Positions 34,624 through 42,358 of a stretch of DNA of 64,000 bases are shown here, piece by piece. Position 1 is the first letter of the stretch. Each line of letters begins with the position of its first letter. The stretch is from Robbsia andropogonis (lineage in GTDB: Bacteria > Pseudomonadota > Gammaproteobacteria > Burkholderiales > Burkholderiaceae). The stretch is taken from NCBI RefSeq assembly GCF_000970345.1, contig NZ_LAQU01000020.1:1-64000 (forward strand). The letters are read 5' to 3'. A model generated the notes under the pieces. The model was not told where the DNA came from. It saw only the letters and a list, made by a program, of their open reading frames with translations, and searched no databases. The position numbers were made by a program, and so were the translations under genes.

Positions 34624-35210
34624 CTAGAAATTCTTTACCGTCATCTCCGCAATTGCCAAGGCTCGCCGGCGCGTCTCTGGCGTGACGAAAATCGGCAGAT
34701 ACTCCCTCCCTGGATGAATCAATCCGCCACGCATCTTCTTGCCTATCAGGTCCGCGCGAAGTTGCACGCGTCCCGACACGGATTCGCGCTCTTCGTGTGA
34801 TTTATCGAATAGCTTGAGCCGCTTCGCGACTTTGCTGACAAGTTTGTTCTTAAACGGCGCATTGATATCCACAACGAACCGGTTGGCACCACGACGTTCT
34901 TCGTCTCGAATGGCTTTCTCCTGGGGCAGCACAGCCGGTGAACTTTGGCTGCGGAAAGTACTAAGGGCTGGGTTCGCCGTTAATGTCTCGATCCCTTTGT
35001 GTGCGCGTAGGGACGGCCTCTTTATTTTCTGCCCTGCTCGCAACCGCGCCCAATAACCGACAGGCGGCATCGGCACACCAAGTTTTTAAAAATCTTCCTT
35101 AGGCCGTTGTCTGATAGTCCATATCGTTTAGCGACTATTATTACCGGGTCAGTCCAGACTTCCTCGTACAAAGACGCCCGCTTGACCGTGATCTCTTTGT
35201 TTGATTGCAT
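34624..35210 (-). pseudogene. frameshifted DNA-binding-like protein
   Basis: The first part from the ATG at 35210 reads SLYEEVWTDPVIIVAKRYGL then SDNGLRKIFKNL, a HTH-like N terminus. The continuation PMPPVGYWARLRAGQKIKRP is in another frame. In related proteins these two blocks are contiguous (LGVP-PPxGYWAR). One missing base at the CC at 35078-35079 (a GGG expected on the coding strand) explains the break. The downstream frame runs to 34624. A real frameshift or a base-call error. Confidence 0.7.
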
Positions 35211-35414
35211 ATCCTCACAACACTCAAATTGACTGATCAAGAAGAATCAAAATACGGGAATCTGATCATTCAGAGAATTAATAAAACGACTATTCAAAAC
35301 AGCCATTTTTTACCAATTCACTATTTACTTGATTCGGCATTCATATTGTGTTTAATTTGCAAACATTACAGAAAGTTGCCTAACAAGCACAATTAGACCA
35401 CCAAGGGGAAGACG

Positions 35415-35664
35415 ATGAAAGCACTGATCGGGATATCGCTACCGCTACTCGCCTCGTCTGCACATGCGCAGTATTACGGCCAGCAAAACAGCGGAAACGC
35501 CTGGGCGGCACTTCCTCGAACGACACGACAGTCAGCGGGTACACGCACTCCAACGGCACGTACGTTAATTCGTACCACCGAAGTTCACCTGACAGCACGC
35601 AATACAACAATTATTCCGCGTCCGAAACACGAACCCTTACGCGGGTGAGGCGGGACATCGGTAG
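35415..35664 (+). pseudogene. secreted repeat-type protein, frameshifted
   Basis: Starts with a clear signal peptide MKALIGISLPLLASSAHA then QYYGQQNSG. At about 35505 the sense shifts by two frames: GGTSSNDTTVSGYTHSNGTY and VNSYHRSSPDSTQYNNYSAS, a pattern found in small exported proteins of Burkholderia relatives. A further shift near 35625 gives NPYAGEAGHR and a stop at 35662. At least two lesions, so not functional. Confidence 0.6.
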
Positions 35665-35713
35665 CCGCAGTGGTGATACGGAAAGACTATATTTACACGG
35701 GAACTCTCGACAC

Positions 35714-35986
35714 ATGTCCAAGCAAGACCAATTTCTATGGGCAGTTCAGACGATTATGCTTTCAAACGCGATCAATCTGAGCCTCAACCCCGCGACAGCC
35801 GAGGAAAACCGACACATCTTTTCGGCAACGGGCGTCACCGGCACGTTGAGAGATGTTTTATGGGCCAGCGACCGGATCCCAGACGAAATGAGTGCGATCG
35901 ACGCAGCGAACCAGTTTTGTGGATACATGCTGCCAAATCTACGCGAAGCGAACTCGAAAGTCCCCGCTTGGTTTGCACGTAGCTGA
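35714..35986 (+). CDS. hypothetical protein
   Basis: 90 residues (MSKQDQFLWAVQTIMLSNAI), acidic C-terminal half with DEMSAIDAANQFCGYML. No family recognised; weak ribosome site. The frame continues upstream into the decayed secreted-protein gene, but the ATG at 35714 is the first plausible start. Confidence 0.45.
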   Translation: MSKQDQFLWAVQTIMLSNAINLSLNPATAEENRHIFSATGVTGTLRDVLWASDRIPDEMSAIDAANQFCGYMLPNLREANSKVPAWFARS

Positions 35987-36057
35987 ACTGTCCCAGGCAG
36001 AATGAATTTTACGCCCGAGATTTTTTATATCGTTCTGTCACGTAATCACTGAGCGAG

Positions 36058-36792
36058 ATGGAAGCAATGCAACTCCGCGCTGGCACTTTGATGCCAAACA
36101 CAGAAACTCCCGTTGGAGAGGGAATAAACGCAGCTACCCGTGCGATCATAATTGTCGATGGGGTTCAGTATGCAGCAATCGTTAAGCGAATACCCCTAAA
36201 TGCGATCATTGCTGAGTGCTTTAGCGGAATGCTATTTCGTGCTTGGAACCTACCCTCTCCGGAACCCATTTTGCTGAGACACGGTAGCGATCTCTTATAT
36301 GCCAGCATGGATGCTGGCTATCCCAATCTAAAGCAACGTCTCGGCTGGTCTGATGATTTACCGGCTGATCAAAAGGAAATTCTTGCAAAAATTTGCGCTT
36401 CCATAGTTTGTGGATGGGAGGATATTCCAACCGCGATGGCTGCTGACGAAGTAATAGCGAACGCCGACCGCAACTTAGGTAACTTCCTGTGGGATGGCAT
36501 CGATCATTCGTACATAGATCACGAGCGCTCAATGGGTTTGTACCCCCAAAATGTCAATCTGATAGCGGAATTCTCTAAGCTGCTCGGACTAGCGGAGGAT
36601 ATGGAACGTAAAGGCGTTGCTGCGGCGTTCGCGTTAGATCAAACTGTCCTGCAAAATTTGCATCCGGCTCCGGGTATCAGCTTCACATCAAGCATCGAAT
36701 ATGTCCAAGATCGACTAAGAGGTTTGGCAGCGCGTATAATTGATCGTTTTCCCAAGCCAACCGATCTTCTTTCCGGAATTGCCCAATCATGA
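36058..36792 (+). CDS. HipA-like kinase domain protein
   Basis: 244 residues, shorter than HipA (about 440) and lacking its N-subdomain. Kinase features: Lys in VDGVQYAAIVKRI, the catalytic loop ANADRNLGNFLWDG (HipA family NxDxHxxN type) and the metal-binding Asp in SYIDHERSMG. Two starts (36058, 36067) are possible. It overlaps the next gene by four bases. HipA proteins phosphorylate partners such as GltX; here the target is unknown. Low GC marks it as imported. Confidence 0.75.
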   Translation: MEAMQLRAGTLMPNTETPVGEGINAATRAIIIVDGVQYAAIVKRIPLNAIIAECFSGMLFRAWNLPSPEPILLRHGSDLLYASMDAGYPNLKQRLGWSDDLPADQKEILAKICASIVCGWEDIPTAMAADEVIANADRNLGNFLWDGIDHSYIDHERSMGLYPQNVNLIAEFSKLLGLAEDMERKGVAAAFALDQTVLQNLHPAPGISFTSSIEYVQDRLRGLAARIIDRFPKPTDLLSGIAQS

Positions 36793-37625
36793 CTGCGGAA
36801 ACGCTTTCTCCAAACGCTTACTGGCGACCGGTATTTTGGGAGCCAGTTCTAGGAACGGGAGAAAGATTAATGATCGGCGCCGTAGTCGAATGGGATGGGG
36901 CCGTGCTCTGGCGCCGTTTCATACGTGATGATGTGCTCGACAGCCTATACGGGAAAGCATCGGTCGGCGCAAAAAATCTGATTAATACCGGATTGGAAAC
37001 GCTCTCAGCCCTCGGCCCTGAAACATTGAAATCTGGTTCGATACCTAGCCTCTACGGGCTTCACGCAGGACCTCTTCGGCATACACACGCCTCGACTTTT
37101 GCGGATGCTCTTCGCACCGCGGCTCTGCTGTATTCGAGCCTCACAAATTTAGATAAGCTGGACGATCTATCGGCTGAGGATGCGCCAACACAGGACGAAG
37201 GAAATCAGCGATTCGCCACTGAGGTGCGCAGTAGAGTCATAGCTCAACGTCCCGATCTAGAACTCAATTTCGGACAGTCGGCTGTGCTTATCGAGGGCGG
37301 TGAAAGGACAAAGTTCGGCTATGTTAGTCCAAGATCAATCCTGCACTTCGGTGTTCTTTCTGCAGTTCGACAACCGGCGGGAGTGCGCGACGCTCGAGCG
37401 AAGTTGTGGGAAATGACCCGCGCAAAGGAATATTCGCAGATTCCATTTGCTGGCTTAATTTTCGGCGTGCCTAGCGAAGAGGATCCAACGCTATCTGGGC
37501 GACAAATTGACGCAATGCGGCGGAATATACGCGAGATTGAGCAAGAGGCGGACACGTATCACATGCGCTTTTTCCCTGTCGCCAGCGCACAACTAGGAGC
37601 GCAGAAAGTCATCGAATATGCGTGA
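36789..37625 (+). CDS. unknown protein coupled to the HipA-like kinase
   Basis: 278 residues; the ATG overlaps the kinase stop (ATGA). N-terminal strand-rich part VFWEPVLGTGERLMIGAVVE faintly resembles the opening of DUF3037 proteins, which often accompany HipA-like kinases; then a helical middle (HASTFADALRTAALLYSSL) and an ISRIFR-type helical end. No motif gives a function. Tight coupling suggests antitoxin, substrate or sensor for the kinase. Confidence 0.6.
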   Translation: MTAETLSPNAYWRPVFWEPVLGTGERLMIGAVVEWDGAVLWRRFIRDDVLDSLYGKASVGAKNLINTGLETLSALGPETLKSGSIPSLYGLHAGPLRHTHASTFADALRTAALLYSSLTNLDKLDDLSAEDAPTQDEGNQRFATEVRSRVIAQRPDLELNFGQSAVLIEGGERTKFGYVSPRSILHFGVLSAVRQPAGVRDARAKLWEMTRAKEYSQIPFAGLIFGVPSEEDPTLSGRQIDAMRRNIREIEQEADTYHMRFFPVASAQLGAQKVIEYA

Positions 37626-38045
37626 CGTTTCATGACAAAGGTCTAACGTATCACGATGTTGTAGGGGCATTTTTCGGGGCACAAATATAAAAATATCCCA
37701 AAAAACTCGAAATATAAGACTTTGTGAATTCTGTCGGGGGACCATAGATCATTCCAGCGTGTTCCAAAGAAATACGCGAAACCCCCGACAGGCCTAGCTT
37801 CCGAGGGGTTTTCATTCCCGTACGTTCCGGGAGTACCTGGGGGGTATTTTCAGGGGTGGGTTAGAGGTCTTCAAAATACCAAACTCACTTATTGCGACAG
37901 AACCCAATCAACGCAGTCCCGCCCGAGGGAGCCGTTTTGATTTGAGAAACGGCGCGCGGTGAACGCCGCGCCGATACGCCGATACGCCGGTAAATCAGAC
38001 GTTTTCTGTTTCGGTCGATGTCGAGGCGTGTGACGCGGCGGGGGT
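37626..38045. repeat. right end of the array: arm repeats, core 3 and decayed copy of the left end
   Basis: GGGGCA at 37664-37669 and 37676-37681, then core CTGTCGGGGGACCA at 37731-37744. Bases 37731-37857 repeat the sequence found right of the tRNA (18686-18831), including the hairpin terminator (about 37779-37812, one stem change) and one GGGGGTA arm with TTTTCAGGGG. No integrase follows. The stretch 37860-38045 has no gene. Confidence 0.75.
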
Positions 38046-39974
38046 CTACACTGCAGGCCACACGTTCGGCGTCCGACTGTTCTGGACGATCTCCGCCTGC
38101 ATCGAGCGCATATCCTCCGGCATGACCTCCGCTTCGTAGCGACGGCCATCTGCTTCCGCCTTGTCCAGAACCGTCTCGAAATTCCCGCTCAACACCTTCG
38201 TCAGGATCTTCGGCGGCAGGTAGTCGAACAACCCGAGCTTGCCAGCGGGATCCATGCCGCCGCCCGGCCGATTCGCATACAAGTTGTATGTCGCCGAGAT
38301 GGATTCCGGGTTGCGCGTCACCAGGGCATCGCTACCCATGATGAAGCGGTCCGGGTGTTTGCGAATGACCGTGGCCAGTCGTTCGATACGCGCCTTGCGC
38401 GCTGCTTCGTCGGCCGGTTTGCCCGGGTGATTGTCGGGCAACCGCGAGTGGGGTGAATAGTTTTCCGCGACGACGTCCCACGAAATATCCACCTTGTAAT
38501 GGGGATGCTTGGTCATCATTGCGTCGATCCATTCTTCGTGATCGTCGCCCGGCGGCCCGTATTTCCCGAGGCCACCCACGTGCGCGTGGATAAAGGAGGT
38601 ATTGCCGTGGCGTTCGACCATCGCCTCGATTCCCGCCCGATGCTCGCCCTGCCCCGGCATTCCTTCCTTGATACATCGCTCGGCGTCGCTGGAGTCGCAG
38701 TGCCATTCAAACGGCATGCCTGCGCGACCCAGGAAACGCAGTAAATCGTTCAACGGCGCTTCGGGACTGAAATCGATATGCTTGTAATTGACGTTCTGCT
38801 TGTCGACAAACTCCTTGTACGACGTGGCTTCCCCGACGATAAAAAAACGGTTGGGGAATTCTTTTTTGAGACGCAACACATAGTGCACGGAGTTCGCGTC
38901 CGCGAGATTGACGCCGGTGATGGACGGATAGATCCGCTTCGCTGCTTCTGGATGCTCGCGGGCGAGTTCCTCGTGCGCCTTCCCTACCTGCCAATCCACG
39001 CTTGTGTTGTAGGCTTGTACGCCCGTCGACGTGATTCGGTCGAAGGCTTCGCCAGTCATATCCTTCCCGCCGCGGTATTCCTCATTCATATAGTACGTGC
39101 TGGTGGCGATCTTTGGCTTGCCATCGGCATGCGTCGCACCGTGAGGCTGCGGTGCCGTGCTGTCCGAACCGACGGCCGCCGTTGAAGATGATCCTTCGCC
39201 TCCCGCGCCGTGGGCATGGTCATGCTCGTGATCATGGTTGCCACAAGGGTCGAGCAGCATGACCTTCCCGTGCACGATGACCGTGGGAATGGGGGCCCAG
39301 ACGAATCGCTTGACGCCGGCCTTGTCGAAGTATTGCAGCTGCGAATAGGCGTTCTGCGCAAGCGTTTTCGTGAAATCCTCGATCTGCGTATGCGAATAGC
39401 CAGGGCCGATCGAATGATTGTGGATATCGTGGTGGGGGATGATGCCGGTCTGGACCTCGGCGCTGACGTAGCGCGGTTTCGGTGTCGCATCCGAGCCGCG
39501 CGCCTCGCCGCCGGCCTCGCTTTCTTCCCTGGCCTCGCGCGCTTCGGCTGCCGCGATCGAATGCTGTCGCTGGTGACGCACTCGAATCTGCTGCAATTGT
39601 TGCGCGCTGCGGTTCTGGCTGGATTGTGTCGCGCGCGCATAGCCGGGCAGGGCACTGGCGTCTCCGGTGCTGGCGCGGACGAATTGCCTGCGTTGCGTGC
39701 TCGTGCGATCCACGGACTGGCGTGCTGCGCTGTTGGTCGATGGCAGGCCTTGCAATGCTGCGGGCGGCGAGGGGCGTGCGTCGCGCGGCGCGGATTGGGT
39801 AACGCTGCCCGGTTCGGATGCGTTACCGCCCGGCAGCGGGTCGTGCCAGTCGGTCTGTACGCCTGTGTCTCTCACTTGCATGTCGTTTGATGGCATTTCG
39901 TTCGCCGACGTCGACAAGGGAACCACGGCGGTAGCGTACGCTCTGCGCGCTACCGCCAACCATGCCCGCGGCAC
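38046..39974 (-). CDS. amidohydrolase-fold protein, probable type III secreted effector
   Basis: Up to 642 residues. The first about 190 are Ser/Gln/Arg/Ala-rich and disordered, with no signal peptide, as in type III effectors. The rest fits an amidohydrolase-2 TIM barrel: HDIHNHSIG (HxH metal pair), a His-rich loop (DHEHDHAHG), EWHCDSSDA, FIHAHVGGLG and MGSDALVTRNPES (barrel Asp). A perfect PIP/hrpII box with spaced -10 lies upstream. The start is uncertain: GTG 39974, ATG 39896 or ATG 39881. A strong AAGGAGG at 40028-40022 lies upstream, with only an in-frame ATC near it. Substrate unknown. Confidence 0.75.
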   Translation of the reverse strand: MPRAWLAVARRAYATAVVPLSTSANEMPSNDMQVRDTGVQTDWHDPLPGGNASEPGSVTQSAPRDARPSPPAALQGLPSTNSAARQSVDRTSTQRRQFVRASTGDASALPGYARATQSSQNRSAQQLQQIRVRHQRQHSIAAAEAREAREESEAGGEARGSDATPKPRYVSAEVQTGIIPHHDIHNHSIGPGYSHTQIEDFTKTLAQNAYSQLQYFDKAGVKRFVWAPIPTVIVHGKVMLLDPCGNHDHEHDHAHGAGGEGSSSTAAVGSDSTAPQPHGATHADGKPKIATSTYYMNEEYRGGKDMTGEAFDRITSTGVQAYNTSVDWQVGKAHEELAREHPEAAKRIYPSITGVNLADANSVHYVLRLKKEFPNRFFIVGEATSYKEFVDKQNVNYKHIDFSPEAPLNDLLRFLGRAGMPFEWHCDSSDAERCIKEGMPGQGEHRAGIEAMVERHGNTSFIHAHVGGLGKYGPPGDDHEEWIDAMMTKHPHYKVDISWDVVAENYSPHSRLPDNHPGKPADEAARKARIERLATVIRKHPDRFIMGSDALVTRNPESISATYNLYANRPGGGMDPAGKLGLFDYLPPKILTKVLSGNFETVLDKAEADGRRYEAEVMPEDMRSMQAEIVQNSRTPNVWPAV

Positions 39975-40050
39975 GCGGTCAGCGTGCTCGGCGTGGAAGC
40001 GGTTCGTGATGCCGCGTCGTTCCTCCTTGAGATGTAGTCAATGTCCCCGC

Positions 40051-40111
40051 AGCGTAAGATGAACTTTGTGTTCGCTCTGTGACGAAACGAAGCCACTGCG
40101 TTTTTCGCGAA
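40051..40111 (-). promoter_or_regulatory. PIP box / hrpII box and -10 element (HrpB/HrpX-type)
   Basis: On the minus strand TTCGC (40111-40107), 15 bases, TTCGT (40091-40087): an exact TTCGB-N15-TTCGB, equally TTCG-N16-TTCG. After exactly 30 bases comes TACGCT (40056-40051), matching the YANNNT -10 that follows PIP boxes at 30-32 bases. This is the promoter design of Hrp-regulon genes in Ralstonia and Xanthomonas. It faces the amidohydrolase-type gene. Confidence 0.85.
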
Positions 40112-40272
40112 GCGGATTTGGCGGACGAGGTCCAGGTTCACGTCGTATTTAGGCGACTTTCGGATTAGACCAATCGTAAGCGCGAATTTCTCCCCACCTC
40201 GTATCTGATGTGATCGATTACGCGTCTCCCTGCCCCGCTGCAACTTTGCACGCTTTTTCCAGGACGGCTAAC

Positions 40273-41388
40273 ATGTTGTTCTCGCCCCTGAAAAATAAAA
40301 ATCGAATGCCAAGCCTGATGCGTCTGACCTCTCGCACCGCCACCCTGCTGCTGTCCTGCGCCGCCCTGCTGCTCCCGATCGCTTCAGCACACGCCTTCGA
40401 CCAACCGGCGCCGGTCGAAGGCGACTGGATCGCCGCCAGCTTCACCTTCCATGACGGTCAGACGCAAGACAAGCTGCGCCTGCACTACATCACCCTTGGC
40501 GAACCCAACAACCCGGCAGTGCTGGTCCTGCACGGCACCTATCAAACCGCGCAAGCCATGCTGTCCAAAGATTTCGGCGGCCAGCTGTTCGGACCCGGCC
40601 AGCCGCTGGACGCCAACAAATATTTCATCATCATTCCGGATGGCATCGGCGTAGGCAAATCCAGCAAGCCCTCGGATGGCCTGCGCGCCGCCTTCCCGCA
40701 ATATGACTATGACGACATGGTAGTCGCGCAATACCGCATGCTCACCGAAGGCTTGGGCGTCAAACACCTGCGTCTGATCATCGGCAACTCGATGGGCGGC
40801 ATGCAGACGTGGCTGTGGGGCGGCCACTATCCAGGCTTCGCCGACGGCCTGGTGCCGATGGCCTCGCAACCCACTGAAATGGCCAGCCGAAACTGGCTCA
40901 TGCGCCGCATGCTGGTGGAATCGATCAAGCAGGACCCGGCCTGGAACAACGGCAACTACACCACGCAACCCCCATCGCTGCGCTTGGCCAACAACATGTT
41001 CATCTTCGCCACCACGGGCGGCACGCTGGGCTATCAGAAAATCGCGGGCACGCACGCCCAGGCCGACAAATTGGTGGACGAACGCCTGGCAGCGCCAGTG
41101 ACGGCGGACGCCAACGACTTCATCTATCAATGGGGATCATCGGCAGACTACAACGCCATGCCGACGCTGACCAACATCAAGGTGCCGTTACTGGCGATCA
41201 ACTCGGCCGACGACGAACGCAACCCGCCGCAAACGGGCGTACTGCAAGCCGCCATAAAGCATCTACCCAACGCGCGCGTGCTGCTGATCCCGGCCAGCGA
41301 CAAGACGCGCGGCCACGGCACCACCGGCATGGCGAAGTTCTATGCACAGCAGTTGCAGCAATTCATCCAATCGCTGCCACGGCACTGA
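40273..41388 (+). CDS. exported alpha/beta hydrolase (MetX-like fold)
   Basis: 371 residues from the ATG at 40273, with AGGACGG upstream. Signal peptide: basic n-region, hydrophobic TATLLLSCAALLLPIASAHA, cleavage before FDQPAP. Catalytic triad: Ser in GNSMGGMQTW, Asp in NSADDERNPP, His in DKTRGHGTTG. The layout resembles the homoserine-acetyltransferase branch, but the export signal points to a periplasmic esterase or hydrolase. Divergent from the PIP-box gene. Confidence 0.85.
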   Translation: MLFSPLKNKNRMPSLMRLTSRTATLLLSCAALLLPIASAHAFDQPAPVEGDWIAASFTFHDGQTQDKLRLHYITLGEPNNPAVLVLHGTYQTAQAMLSKDFGGQLFGPGQPLDANKYFIIIPDGIGVGKSSKPSDGLRAAFPQYDYDDMVVAQYRMLTEGLGVKHLRLIIGNSMGGMQTWLWGGHYPGFADGLVPMASQPTEMASRNWLMRRMLVESIKQDPAWNNGNYTTQPPSLRLANNMFIFATTGGTLGYQKIAGTHAQADKLVDERLAAPVTADANDFIYQWGSSADYNAMPTLTNIKVPLLAINSADDERNPPQTGVLQAAIKHLPNARVLLIPASDKTRGHGTTGMAKFYAQQLQQFIQSLPRH

Positions 41389-42006
41389 CATGAAACCGCT
41401 TGCGATCTCCGGCAGCGCGCGACGACGCATTGGCGCCATGCCGACTAACCACAGCGTCGGTATCCACCGATAGCCGACCTGGCCAAAGTGGCAGCGATGA
41501 GCGAGAAAACGCTCCTGCGCAGGCTTCAGACAACGACAGGTAGGGTCACGAAATTTTCCGTTGAAGGTATCGATATACGCTTTCTCAACGGACTTGCCTG
41601 GTCGGATGAACGACAGCATAACGCCTGCTTCGTAAGCGCAGGCGTCAAGCACTTGCCCGCACGTTCCGGCCCGGTGTTTACGTTTATAGACAAGGTCAAT
41701 CAGCGGATCTCGCACAACTGCGATTCGTTTGCGCTTACGTCGGCGAGTGCCCAAGCCAGCAAGGCTGTACTGCCGCCATATCTTCTTATGATTTGCAACC
41801 CAGCGTTCGTGCAGCCATCGCATTTTCCTTACGTTTTGCCATTTTTTTCCAAACGCATGCTGTTGCCGACATCGATAATCGAAAGTACTACGTAATGTGA
41901 CGTAGTAAAAAAGAAATCCGCATCCACCGAAATCTGCTTTCGATAAAATTTGATGTCGGTGGATGGCATTTCCGCATCCACGACATACGGCACGCCACGC
42001 ATGCCA
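41389..42006. other. gene-poor stretch with IS remnant and inverted repeat
   Basis: Holds the IS3-type remnant on the minus strand and, near 41919-41970, an inverted repeat CATCCACCGA / TCGGTGGATG about 33 bases apart. The minus frame 41829-42014 has no family match and looks like chance. Confidence 0.5.
41480..41823 (-). pseudogene. IS3-family transposase (OrfB) remnant with internal deletion
   Basis: Minus-strand frame begins RWLHERWVANHKKIWRQYSL, GLGTRRRKRKRIAVVRD, the HTH/basic part of IS3 OrfB. It then jumps to ACAYEAGVMLSFIRPGKSVE and KAYIDTFNGKFRD, the last catalytic block (E of DDE). About 150 residues with the first two catalytic Asp are gone, and the C-terminal end is degenerate. 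No intact terminal repeats found. Exact borders are uncertain. Confidence 0.75.
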
Positions 42007-42204
42007 TCAAACACGCCATCCGTAGCGATTTAGCATACCAATCACTTTATTAGGATCGGAAATCAAAACCGCGATCGCCCCCTTACCGAATGAAAGGTTG
42101 CTTCCGGCAAACGTCTTTTGCATCGCACTGCATGACGAGATCAGGCATTCCCACGTTTGCCAATCAACTTGTCCACGCGACAAAGTTTTTTTAGACGAAC
42201 TCAT
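42007..42204 (-). CDS. hypothetical small protein
   Basis: 65 residues from the ATG at 42204 (MSSSKKTLSRGQVDWQTWEC), with GAGGA upstream. The frame is open to 42360 but the short start fits better. SFGKGAIAVLISDPNKVIGM suggests a small alpha/beta unit. Family unknown; could be a fragment, given the IS debris beside it. Confidence 0.4.
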   Translation of the reverse strand: MSSSKKTLSRGQVDWQTWECLISSCSAMQKTFAGSNLSFGKGAIAVLISDPNKVIGMLNRYGWRV

Positions 42205-42358
42205 TATCCTCACATTTTGTAGCAAATTCGTATGAAAGGTTGCACCGCCACTGTCATCCGCAGGCTTATTCTTCGCGTTAGTACGCTCAGCAGCGAACAA
42301 AAGGCGCGATTCCGGCCTTCCAAAAACGACAATATCGAGACTCTCGGAGCAGCCCGTC

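Larger units (their letters stand above)
31598..37744 (+). mobile_element. integrative element B (decayed) in tandem with A
   Basis: Flanked by two identical 14-base cores, CTGTCGGGGGACCA at 31598-31611 and 37731-37744. It begins with an integrase stump and ends with two GGGGCA repeats (37664-37669, 37676-37681) in the place of arm sites. Cargo: mazE with broken mazF, DUF7079, effector, PAAR, two frameshifted genes, HipA-like pair. It is clearly more AT-rich than the chromosome. It could now move only with another element's integrase. Confidence 0.65.
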
